From a virus: a stretch of DNA of 30,513 nt. The position numbers and the translations under genes are program-made. A model generated the notes under the pieces. The model did no database searches, was not told where the DNA came from, and saw only the letters and a program-made list of their open reading frames with translations. Shown here in pieces: positions 1 to 7,281 of this stretch. The stretch spans positions 1-30,513 of the IMG/VR virus record IMGVR_UViG_3300006894_000004, one strand, 5' to 3'. Each line of letters opens with the position of its first letter. The first letter of the stretch is position 1.

Positions 1-70
1 CAACTTTTCGTGGATCATGGCGAGGAAAATGCACGTCGGACACTAACGACCATCGAAGATCATTTGTCAT
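1..70 (-). CDS. Metallophosphoesterase, N-terminal fragment (runs off the window)
   Basis: The reading frame opens with ATG at 70 and stays open to the window edge, giving 23 residues. The sequence shows AGGAG seven bases before the ATG. The stretch SDVHFPRHDP at residues 11-20 matches the first metal-binding D-x-H motif that opens calcineurin-like phosphoesterases (established family knowledge), which hydrolyse phosphodiester or phosphomonoester bonds with two metal ions. The start overlaps the end of the HNH gene by 11 bases, so the two are probably co-translated. Codons here (GAC, GTG, CGC, TCG) look more GC-rich than in the tail genes. The remaining metal-binding motifs lie outside the window, so the family call rests on one motif. 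Confidence 0.6.
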   Translation of the reverse strand, partial: MTNDLRWSLVSDVHFPRHDPRKV

Positions 71-539
71 TGTCGTACTCCTGTAATATCCATTTTGCCC
101 ACTCTATTAAGTCTTCTACTCTTTGTCCTGCGGGTTGTCTCTTTACCCATAACTCTAGATTTTCCAATCTATTATCTGATTTAACACCATTTTTATGGTG
201 AATATTTTCATAACTTTCTAATTTTCTTCCCAGAAAATCCGAATAAACCCTTCTATGTTGAAGAATTTTTCCTTTGTGACCCTGAATATGATTTCGATCA
301 TATTCAACAACATAGCCATCTGGCGACAAATATGTTTTTCCAAATGGGTTTTCATTTGGATCTTTGCCCATTATAAGCCTTTGATAATGTTTTGAGCAAT
401 ATCCTCTACCCTTTCTCCCTGGCGAAGCACATTCATTCGCGATACATTCTTCAGCTGGGATAGAGGCTCTATAATGGGACTCACACATGCCATTTCTTCT
501 TCTTTTTATACGAACACATGCTTCTATAATACATTCCAT
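60..539 (-). CDS. HNH endonuclease with tandem zinc-binding motifs
   Basis: A 159-residue protein, probably a free-standing DNA nicking or cutting enzyme of the homing-endonuclease type. Residues 110-131 hold the HNH core (H114-H115, N123, N127 in a context like IHHKNG..SDNRLENLELW). A preceding HRRVYSDFLGR segment at 95-105 is usual in this family. The N-terminus has two copies of C-x4-C-x10-C-x2-H, at residues 3-22 and 32-51, which I read as two small zinc-binding modules for DNA recognition or folding. The gene lies after the tail genes and before the metallophosphoesterase, as expected for a mobile intron-less HNH gene. There is no Shine-Dalgarno site. The ATG is six bases after a promoter-like -10, so it may be translated from a leaderless mRNA. 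Confidence 0.9.
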   Translation of the reverse strand: MECIIEACVRIKRRRNGMCESHYRASIPAEECIANECASPGRKGRGYCSKHYQRLIMGKDPNENPFGKTYLSPDGYVVEYDRNHIQGHKGKILQHRRVYSDFLGRKLESYENIHHKNGVKSDNRLENLELWVKRQPAGQRVEDLIEWAKWILQEYDNDK

Positions 540-545
540 AAGTAG

Positions 546-574
546 ATCATATCATAGGAAAGCAAAAGCGGCAA
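546..574 (-). promoter_or_regulatory. Promoter for the HNH gene (leaderless type)
   Basis: TTGCCG at 569-574, a 17-base spacer ending in TGA, and TATGAT at 546-551. The ATG of the HNH gene follows six bases after the -10, so the mRNA would start at or next to the start codon. The layout matches the other TTGC/TGn sites of this window. Confidence 0.55.
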
Positions 575-625
575 CTTCATTTCGAAGTCACCACTTTCAT
601 GTCTCTACCTTTCTAGTAGAACGTC

Positions 626-654
626 ATCTTAACAGAGATGTGATCATGTGTCAA
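626..654 (-). promoter_or_regulatory. Second, upstream promoter before the HNH gene
   Basis: A perfect TTGACA at 649-654, a 17-base spacer ending in TGT, and TAAGAT at 626-631. It begins directly after the stop of the tail-tip gene. A transcript from here would carry a leader of about 80 bases with a 7-codon reading frame (577-600, preceded by AAAGG) before the HNH gene. No terminator is visible between the tail genes and this site. Confidence 0.5.
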
Positions 655-1092
655 CTACCCATTTGGAGCGAGTGCTATATATGTATAGTACATGTCTCCT
701 TGGAATTCTGTTGGTCCACCTGCTAATCTATCTTGATTAAAAATTGAATAAAATCCACGATGATCGGGAACAGCTCTTCCATCCAAACCTCTAATTGCAT
801 GAAAGAATCTCACATAATAATCAGTATTCACGCTAGTTACTACTGCCGGTCTTGATCCTGGCAAAAATGGTCTAGGAAAATAATGAACTACTCCGTTACC
901 CTGTGCTTCAGTAAAAGGAAGTTTAGCATGTCCAGCACGAATAGTCAAGCCTGTTTCTCTGGCAACACCATATAAATTATAATAGCCAGTAATCATTTTT
1001 TCATATAAATAATCCATATTTCTGACCATATCATTTAATTTTGCTGAAGAAATAGCTTCTTTACCCCAGCTTATTCTTTTGTAAATAGACAC
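655..1092 (-). CDS. Tail tip / minor tail protein, putative receptor-contact domain
   Basis: A 145-residue protein, last gene of the tail module. Residues 1-45 look helical. Residues 46-145 look like a beta-sandwich with a RFFHAIRGLDG..VPDHRGF stretch, which resembles short C-terminal domains of actinophage minor tail proteins (recalled pattern, not searched). It probably sits at the distal tail end and may touch the host surface, but no catalytic motif is visible. The start is GTG at 1092, with GGAG twelve bases upstream, a long spacing. The gene overlaps the 3' end of the previous gene by 32 bases. Confidence 0.6.
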   Translation of the reverse strand: MSIYKRISWGKEAISSAKLNDMVRNMDYLYEKMITGYYNLYGVARETGLTIRAGHAKLPFTEAQGNGVVHYFPRPFLPGSRPAVVTSVNTDYYVRFFHAIRGLDGRAVPDHRGFYSIFNQDRLAGGPTEFQGDMYYTYIALAPNG

Positions 1093-1507
1093 TTTTAATT
1101 TGCTCTCCTTCCTTATGAAATTCTATTTCTTCTGCTGAAACATCAATAATTCTATTATATTGAAATCCTAGCTCTGAATAAAAATCGGGTGTGGTAATCA
1201 ATCTTTTACTATCACCATCTATATAGAATACTGCACTTGTTGTTATTGATCTTATCATACTACCCGGACGAAAGCCAGTCTGACCATATAACGGATAACC
1301 TGAAAGAGTCTCGGTTGTTCCCATGATTGGTTGTACCGACCATGACCAGAAAGCCCTTTGTGAAATAAATTTACTTTTAGTTTTGCTTAAAACTAAATAA
1401 TATTCTTCTGTATCTGAGTTATAAACATATGACCACTTTGGATAAATTAATTTTTTATTTGGTGGTCTCCAAATATTTTCATTTTTTTTCTTTTTGAACA
1501 AGGCCAT
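1061..1507 (-). CDS. Tail-associated protein with a surface-protein-like repeat
   Basis: A 148-residue protein in the tail-tip cluster. The N-terminus is lysine-rich (MALFKKKK), followed by a segment with YPKWSYVYN and FISQRAFWSW. Residues from about 94 to 137 (FYIDGDSKRLITTPDFYSELGF, then IIDVSAEEI..HKEGEQI) resemble a short repeat I know from secreted and wall-associated bacterial proteins, of the form 'Y-i--G-KR-I-sPd-f--LGf-----i--vs--Ei---p-G--i'. Its function in those proteins is not established. GAGGG lies four bases before the ATG. It overlaps the coiled-coil gene by 29 bases, so the two are probably translationally coupled. Likely a minor virion or tail-tip component, by position only. 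Confidence 0.6.
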   Translation of the reverse strand: MALFKKKKNENIWRPPNKKLIYPKWSYVYNSDTEEYYLVLSKTKSKFISQRAFWSWSVQPIMGTTETLSGYPLYGQTGFRPGSMIRSITTSAVFYIDGDSKRLITTPDFYSELGFQYNRIIDVSAEEIEFHKEGEQIKSVYLQKNKLG

Positions 1508-1685
1508 TATTGCCCTCGGTTAATCTTTTGTTTTCTATTGTTAAATTTGTAAGTTGCTCTTCCAAATCTGAATTTTTTTGTTTTTCAGTCTTTAATTGAG
1601 CACTAACAACTGCATGCTCTAAGCTTATATTAGAAATTCTAGCTGTTAAATTATTAATAACTTGTTGCAAATCTATATCCGACAT
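1479..1685 (-). CDS. Short coiled-coil protein of the tail module
   Basis: A 68-residue protein that is almost entirely predicted coiled coil: leucine, isoleucine and valine recur at heptad-like spacing from residue 5 to 60, among charged and Asn/Gln residues, with a lysine-rich tail. AGGAG lies shortly before the ATG at 1685. It sits seven bases after the FN3 fibre gene and overlaps the next gene. A role as an oligomerising spacer or fibre chaperone is a guess from shape and position. No family is recognised. Confidence 0.6.
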   Translation of the reverse strand: MSDIDLQQVINNLTARISNISLEHAVVSAQLKTEKQKNSDLEEQLTNLTIENKRLTEGNNGLVQKEKK

Positions 1686-1692
1686 TTTTCTC

Positions 1693-4600
1693 CTAAATTA
1701 ATTGTGCAAATCCTATTCTTACATCATGAATATTTTGTGTTGTACCAGCAAGATTCCATGGGGTAATTCCTACATAATAAGCTGTTCCAGCGCTTGCTGG
1801 AAATACCATACTAATGCTGTTTTCCCAAAGTCCTGCAACCCATGGTGATCTAGCTATATATACGTTATTTGTTTCGTCCCAAATTTCTAATGTTGCAGTA
1901 TATCCTGTTCCAAAGTTAGATATTCTTGCAGCCGCAGTAATAATATACATTCCACTACGTCTAGCCCACAATCTTGTATAATTAGTTCCAGAAACAGCTG
2001 TTTCCCAAACTAATCCATTTTCATTCCATAATGATGTATAAGTTTTTCTATTTGTATGCTTCACTGTTACTAAATTAGGAACATCAAGTCTTTTTAGTGA
2101 AGAACTTTGAGTTACAGAAACATTTGAGTTATTAACCAGATAAACACCATGTTGTTTTCTTGATTCAGGAATAGTTCCCCAACCAAGACCCATTGTATTA
2201 ATGTCGACCTTGAAGGTCTCATTAGTTAATACATTATTTCTCTCAGCATATAATGTTATACCAGTTAGGGTGCTTTTGTCAATCTGCCAATCAGATTCGT
2301 TGATTGGCGCATTAAAAGATCCTGCTGCAAAAACATTTTGATACGAATCAGGGTCAGCAGTTGTATCGATTTCAATACCGGCTTTTGAAATAATGTTTTC
2401 TGTAGCTCCAACTGCCGCAAAAGCACCACCAGATTTATTATTATCGTTATATGATGAAAAGTGTACTGCTGTCATCCATACGGTACTTGTTGATACTACT
2501 GGTGTAAATTCAAATCCAACCAAACATGTAGTTACACCGGCGGGAACGGGACCAATCGCCGTTGTATCAAAATTAGCAGCATAACAATACCCATAAGGAA
2601 ATCCAACTGGTTGAGTGCCTACAGCACCACCAAAATTGTTATTTAAGTATTCCCAAGGCCCCCATGCGATTGTCCCATTACTAAATTTAATTCTTGCTCG
2701 CACTTGAATAGTATTATTTGCTGTTGCAAACCAAGCACTCAGATGTAAATAATGTCCTGGAGTAACAGTATGATTATAAGTTGTATCTGTTGGACCTAAA
2801 TAAATAATAGGGTTTCCGGTACCAGCAGTCACAAAAGACATATTTAGTGACTTAAGATTTGTATATCCTGCTGCCCACATATTATTATCAATAGAAATAA
2901 GAGAAATTCTATTTCTTGTTGTATTTGTATTGTAATACGAAATACCACCAGCGTTATCGAAAATATCCCAAGTGTCATTAATCTTGTTATTCGACTTGAA
3001 GTAATTTCTTGTAATTACCTCTTTTTTAATACTAGACACTGGATTATATCCATACGCCCACGGAACAGATGTTTTTGAAATTTCATTTGTTTTTGCTACA
3101 ACTCTTGGCTCTGTTGCACCAACAGAATCATTATATAAAGCTCCTCTTGTTTTATTTTCCAAAAAGTGTTTATTATCATATGCATTATTTGTTGCATTCT
3201 CAATACCTCTATCCGCATTGGCACCCAAATACACTGTAGAAAATCCATAGGTATCATTAATTTCTTTATCTGGATCTGCGCTAGATGTATAGTTTCCATC
3301 TAAATCAAAGATTTCAGTTCCATGTGAAGAATCGTGTAAAAGCTGTAAATGCCCTTGGGGAGTAATTCTTGTCACTGCCTGTACTGGAGTTGACGCAATA
3401 AATAATCCATCATCATATGAGAATGACCAACCCTTCATATGAATAACCGGGCTGTTACCATCAATAACGTTTGTTAATGCAATGCCATCATCAAATACAT
3501 CATCATAGGTTGGTGATCCACTGAACCGGAATGAAGAAATAGCATTATCAATGTTAATTGAATAATCTTCTCCCTCAATAGTCTCTTGAAGAAACAATCC
3601 TCCTCGGAAAATTCCATCATTAAATTCTACGGTTCCATCACCTTTAATAATCCATCCTGATGTATTGGCAACATAATTTGCTGAACTAACAGTTGAATTT
3701 GCAAGGTCTCCTCCAGCTCCGACGACCATCTCACCACGAACTAGAACATCACCAAATTGAGCATTTCCCTCAGCATCTAATGACCATGCTGGTTGATCTG
3801 GTGCAGATACAGCTGGTGCGGATGATTTAATTACGCCAGTGACAATTGATCCACCATCAATAATAGTAGATGATGGTGGTGTCCATGGTGAAGGCTCTTC
3901 AATACCGGCAATTTGTCTTTCCACCATTAATCCGTCAATATAGAAATCAAATTCTGTTCCCAACGGAATTTCTATATAGATTTTACCTTTTGTTGCACCA
4001 GATGGAACTGTGACAATAACATAATATCTATTCCAATCTGTTCCAGCATCAATATCAATAGAATCTTCAATTTCCCCAGGAACGTCATGGTCAAAGCCGA
4101 CATTAATAGATGTTAGAATCCCAAGATTATTTTTGATGTACATTGAGATGATATAAGTTTGATTACCTTCAATATCAATATTGAATCCTGAACCAAACCC
4201 GCCAACAGCGAAATCTAAGTAATTTTCCACAGCTGTTCCAACATCATACAATCTTAGTGCCTTATCGCCAAATCGACTACCACCAATCATAGTAGTTTGA
4301 TTAACTCTCATCTGCAAAGATGCTTCCATAAAATCAGTATTAACTAGATCATTTTCATCATGATAATAATCTTGACTCCATTCAAAGTCAGCAAACATTA
4401 GAGGAATAAGATTATTTGAGTCTTGAACAAGCAATGCTTTTGCAGCAACTACACCATCATAAATAAATAATCCATTTTCATCCAACTTCCATCCCGTTTG
4501 CAGTGGGACACTGTAGTCTGACGATTGAATAACTCCATCTGAATCATCGATTGTTAATGTTGATCTTATATATAAATCATTAATAAAGGCTGTTCCCGCT

Positions 4601-6039
4601 ATAAGCTTTGCAGCACTTAGTGTTTGTATCTTAGCGTCAGTAATAGTAGCATTTTGTATGTAGGCATTTTCAATCAGACCCGGCAAAGCTGAAACTTGAT
4701 TGGATGCTGTTGATTTGTTTCCTGCTGTGTCAACTGCAATAATCTTCCAATAGGCATTTGCAACAGAGTCTGGCATGGGAATAACTATTTTTTCAACAAT
4801 AGGAAGGCCTGGGCCTGCAAATGGAGCTGTAGAAATTAGTGTTGATGAACTTGGTGTAAATCCATTTGTAGTGCTAGCATGAATTTCAAAGTATTCAACA
4901 TCAGATTCTAGATTTCCTCCACCATCCTTAGTACCATCATGACTGAATTGAATACTTAACGGTCCAGTTGCAATAGTTGGTACCGCCGGTTTTGAAGGTG
5001 GTGTTGTATCTTTCGCTGTAGTAATTGGATATGTGCTAGCGTTTGTCCAACCGCTAGCATTACCAGAAAAATCTACAGCTTTAACCGAAACAAAGTAGTC
5101 TTCATCTGGTAGAAGTCTTGAAATTCTTACCTCTGTTTGATCAGCGGGCACATTAATATATTGCCATGAAAGCTCATCTGTACTATATCTAATAATATAA
5201 TCTTGTAAATCTGTATCAGCTACAGGTGACCAAACAACATCAATATATGAGTCAACTGGTGTTGCGCCTGTTGTCACAGTAACAGTTGAAATAGTTCCTG
5301 GTGGATCAGTATCTACTGTAGAAGTTAATTTAGGAGTTGCTGATCCAGAAGCATAGCTTGAGCCCTGGCCAAATACATCAACGGAACGGACCTTAACATA
5401 ATGTATAGTAGAATTTGTACTACTATAAATAAAATTAGTGGCCAATCCAGAATAAACTATATTTGTTGAATCTGGAGTAAATGGATCAGTTAATGATAAG
5501 TAAACTTCATAAGTTTTTAAATCATCATCTGTTGCCGCGTCCCAATTAACAGCAATAGAATCTGGTGCATCACTAACAGTCAAATTGACAATATTATTTG
5601 GCACCGGATTCGTTGCTGATGCAGTTGCTGCTGTTGACAGATTACCAACAAGATCTCTTACTTTAACTGAAATATCAACAGCTGGTTCTGGTAAGCCAAA
5701 GACACCAACATTTGCATCAAAAGAGAAATCGAAGCGTTCTTGAGCAACGTAATAAACCTTGCTTGTTCCACCGACTGTTACAGTTACTTGATAATCCTTA
5801 AAGTCTTTTAATGTATTGCCATTAGAATCTGTAGTCGGTTTTGTCCAAGTGGCAACAAAGGATGATCCAACTACTGTCCAAGACAATCCTGTTACTGGGC
5901 TAGGTGCAATTGTATCACTAACTGTATTTACTTTAAATACAGTTGACCATGATGAAAAATCTCCATCTCTATCTTTTGCTCTAACCTGAAAGACGTAATT
6001 TTGTCCAGGACTCAAATCCCTCATTAATATTTCTGGCAT
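1693..6039 (-). CDS. Large FN3-containing tail fibre / minor tail protein
   Basis: A 1448-residue protein, probably the main tail-tip fibre that contacts the host. It opens with the second half of an FN3 domain (about 1-40: LSPGQNYVFQVRAKDRDG), then four full FN3 domains (about 46-145, 147-240, 246-345, 348-455). Next is a J-protein-like linker (about 457-485, ATITDAKI followed by AAKLIAG), a jelly-roll carbohydrate-binding-like region (about 545-710), beta-rich repeats, and a C-terminal C1q/TNF-like beta domain (about 1300-1448, WARRSGMYIITA). The ATG shares one base with the upstream stop (TAATG), and there is no clear Shine-Dalgarno site, so translation is probably coupled. An in-frame TGA lies just before the ATG, so the missing FN3 half cannot come from an upstream start. 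Confidence 0.85.
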   Translation of the reverse strand: MPEILMRDLSPGQNYVFQVRAKDRDGDFSSWSTVFKVNTVSDTIAPSPVTGLSWTVVGSSFVATWTKPTTDSNGNTLKDFKDYQVTVTVGGTSKVYYVAQERFDFSFDANVGVFGLPEPAVDISVKVRDLVGNLSTAATASATNPVPNNIVNLTVSDAPDSIAVNWDAATDDDLKTYEVYLSLTDPFTPDSTNIVYSGLATNFIYSSTNSTIHYVKVRSVDVFGQGSSYASGSATPKLTSTVDTDPPGTISTVTVTTGATPVDSYIDVVWSPVADTDLQDYIIRYSTDELSWQYINVPADQTEVRISRLLPDEDYFVSVKAVDFSGNASGWTNASTYPITTAKDTTPPSKPAVPTIATGPLSIQFSHDGTKDGGGNLESDVEYFEIHASTTNGFTPSSSTLISTAPFAGPGLPIVEKIVIPMPDSVANAYWKIIAVDTAGNKSTASNQVSALPGLIENAYIQNATITDAKIQTLSAAKLIAGTAFINDLYIRSTLTIDDSDGVIQSSDYSVPLQTGWKLDENGLFIYDGVVAAKALLVQDSNNLIPLMFADFEWSQDYYHDENDLVNTDFMEASLQMRVNQTTMIGGSRFGDKALRLYDVGTAVENYLDFAVGGFGSGFNIDIEGNQTYIISMYIKNNLGILTSINVGFDHDVPGEIEDSIDIDAGTDWNRYYVIVTVPSGATKGKIYIEIPLGTEFDFYIDGLMVERQIAGIEEPSPWTPPSSTIIDGGSIVTGVIKSSAPAVSAPDQPAWSLDAEGNAQFGDVLVRGEMVVGAGGDLANSTVSSANYVANTSGWIIKGDGTVEFNDGIFRGGLFLQETIEGEDYSINIDNAISSFRFSGSPTYDDVFDDGIALTNVIDGNSPVIHMKGWSFSYDDGLFIASTPVQAVTRITPQGHLQLLHDSSHGTEIFDLDGNYTSSADPDKEINDTYGFSTVYLGANADRGIENATNNAYDNKHFLENKTRGALYNDSVGATEPRVVAKTNEISKTSVPWAYGYNPVSSIKKEVITRNYFKSNNKINDTWDIFDNAGGISYYNTNTTRNRISLISIDNNMWAAGYTNLKSLNMSFVTAGTGNPIIYLGPTDTTYNHTVTPGHYLHLSAWFATANNTIQVRARIKFSNGTIAWGPWEYLNNNFGGAVGTQPVGFPYGYCYAANFDTTAIGPVPAGVTTCLVGFEFTPVVSTSTVWMTAVHFSSYNDNNKSGGAFAAVGATENIISKAGIEIDTTADPDSYQNVFAAGSFNAPINESDWQIDKSTLTGITLYAERNNVLTNETFKVDINTMGLGWGTIPESRKQHGVYLVNNSNVSVTQSSSLKRLDVPNLVTVKHTNRKTYTSLWNENGLVWETAVSGTNYTRLWARRSGMYIITAAARISNFGTGYTATLEIWDETNNVYIARSPWVAGLWENSISMVFPASAGTAYYVGITPWNLAGTTQNIHDVRIGFAQLI

Positions 6040-6923
6040 TAAATGTCAAGCTCCAATACATATTCTATATCCATAGTAATTCCACTAAGCTTTTCCATAG
6101 GAGAACTCAATACTGCTCTAGAAACTAACCCTGATCCAGCTGCCTGAACAATATCATATCTTAATCCGTCTAATGATATTGTTCCTGGGCTACCTGTGGC
6201 AGTAGCTTCAATTTCTATAGCTACAATGCTGGCCCAATTTGGAGATCCGGTAGCAGAAAAGTCTGACTTTAAAAATTTATCTATTTTATATCCATTAGAA
6301 ACAACTAATCCATTATATGAGTAATAATTTGTATCGTCAGTTTTAAATCTAATAATTAAATCTGCTAAATTATTAACATAATATGCCAATGAAAATTCTG
6401 TGCTATCGGGTAAAGATGATAGATCAATAGCTGATGTTGCATAACCTTTGACAGTTCCCGAAGCAGTAATTGCATACTCGATGGAGTCCGAATCTAATCG
6501 TGAGTTTACAGCAGATAATGTGTGTGTGCCAGAAACATCTGTCCAAGTTGTTGCCCCGTTAAAGTTATTTAACAATACGCCTGTAGAGACCCCTGTTTGA
6601 AGGGCAGCATTAATTCCAGATGAATAACATCCTAATTCATAAATTTTATATTGGTCACCGGCTGGTAGGACAGACTTAAAGTATATTCTTTCATTAACTG
6701 GATCAGTAATTATTGTTGATATTGAAGAGCCAGCAACAAGAAATTCTAAGGTTTTATCATCAGCTGTTGCAGCAGTTGATCCAATGCCAACGACAATAGA
6801 TTCTGCAAATCCAGTTCTTTTACCTGCAATAGCATTAATCGCAGCCAATCTACCTTCAGCGGTTATTATATTTTTTATATATAATAACTCTCCATCTACA
6901 AATATTTTATACTGACCCTGCAT
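6039..6923 (-). CDS. Tail / baseplate-associated beta-rich protein
   Basis: A 294-residue protein between the FN3 leader protein and the FN3 fibre. Residues 1-105 (ITAEGRLAAINAIAG, then ESIVVGIGSTAATADDKTLE) resemble N-terminal domains of phage tail proteins that start with 'ITa-G---i-----G----f--I-iG-Gttaa--dDt-L' (recalled pattern). Residues about 106-275 look like a LamG or carbohydrate-binding beta-sandwich. The ATG at 6923 lies inside the previous gene (17-base overlap). The 3' end shares one base with the fibre start. Most likely a structural protein of the tail tip. No enzyme motif is seen. Confidence 0.7.
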   Translation of the reverse strand: MQGQYKIFVDGELLYIKNIITAEGRLAAINAIAGKRTGFAESIVVGIGSTAATADDKTLEFLVAGSSISTIITDPVNERIYFKSVLPAGDQYKIYELGCYSSGINAALQTGVSTGVLLNNFNGATTWTDVSGTHTLSAVNSRLDSDSIEYAITASGTVKGYATSAIDLSSLPDSTEFSLAYYVNNLADLIIRFKTDDTNYYSYNGLVVSNGYKIDKFLKSDFSATGSPNWASIVAIEIEATATGSPGTISLDGLRYDIVQAAGSGLVSRAVLSSPMEKLSGITMDIEYVLELDI

Positions 6924-7245
6924 CTTTAGTCACCCTCACATCATATTCTACTGCATCCGCGACGTCTTGAACAACTAAAACCAAATCAATTACTGAAGTT
7001 CCATCGGAGGTAAACCTGACAGTTTGGCTTTTGACTGACAATACCGCTGGTGCTTCTGGAATACGAGCAGGATCTATCTGGTTTGGAGCTGCACTTTCCT
7101 CTATTTTAGCTTCTGTTTTTATAGTGGGTGCTGGACTATTGCCATCGGTAATACCCGACTGTGCCAAATCGCGGGGAAGTGGATTAATCGGGTTTACTCT
7201 TTTACTTTCTTCTTGAATAATATCATTTGATTTGATTTGTGTCAT
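6907..7245 (-). CDS. Small tail protein: disordered N-terminus plus FN3-like half domain
   Basis: A 112-residue protein. Residues 1-65 are rich in Pro, Ser, Glu and Ala and look disordered. Residues 66-112 (IPEAPAVLSV, then YDVRVTKDAGSV) look like the first strands of an FN3 domain that stops before its second half. The next gene but one begins with exactly such a second half (see findings). A well-formed promoter precedes the gene, and the ATG is only seven bases after its -10, with no Shine-Dalgarno site, so a leaderless mRNA is likely. It overlaps the following gene by 17 bases. Confidence 0.7.
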   Translation of the reverse strand: MTQIKSNDIIQEESKRVNPINPLPRDLAQSGITDGNSPAPTIKTEAKIEESAAPNQIDPARIPEAPAVLSVKSQTVRFTSDGTSVIDLVLVVQDVADAVEYDVRVTKDAGSV

Positions 7246-7252
7246 TAAACTT

Positions 7253-7280
7253 ATTATACCATCTAGATTTTTTTGGTCAA
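7253..7280 (-). promoter_or_regulatory. Promoter for the distal tail genes (leaderless type)
   Basis: TTGACC at 7275-7280, a 16-base spacer ending in TGG, and a perfect TATAAT at 7253-7258. The ATG at 7245 follows after seven bases. It occupies the whole 36-base gap after the hub gene and probably drives the genes from 7245 down to 655. Confidence 0.65.
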
Positions 7281-7281
7281 G

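Noticed and set aside
10-201. Plus-strand open frame at the left edge
   Set aside because: It is antisense to the HNH gene and the metallophosphoesterase start, which have motif support. It has no ribosome binding site.
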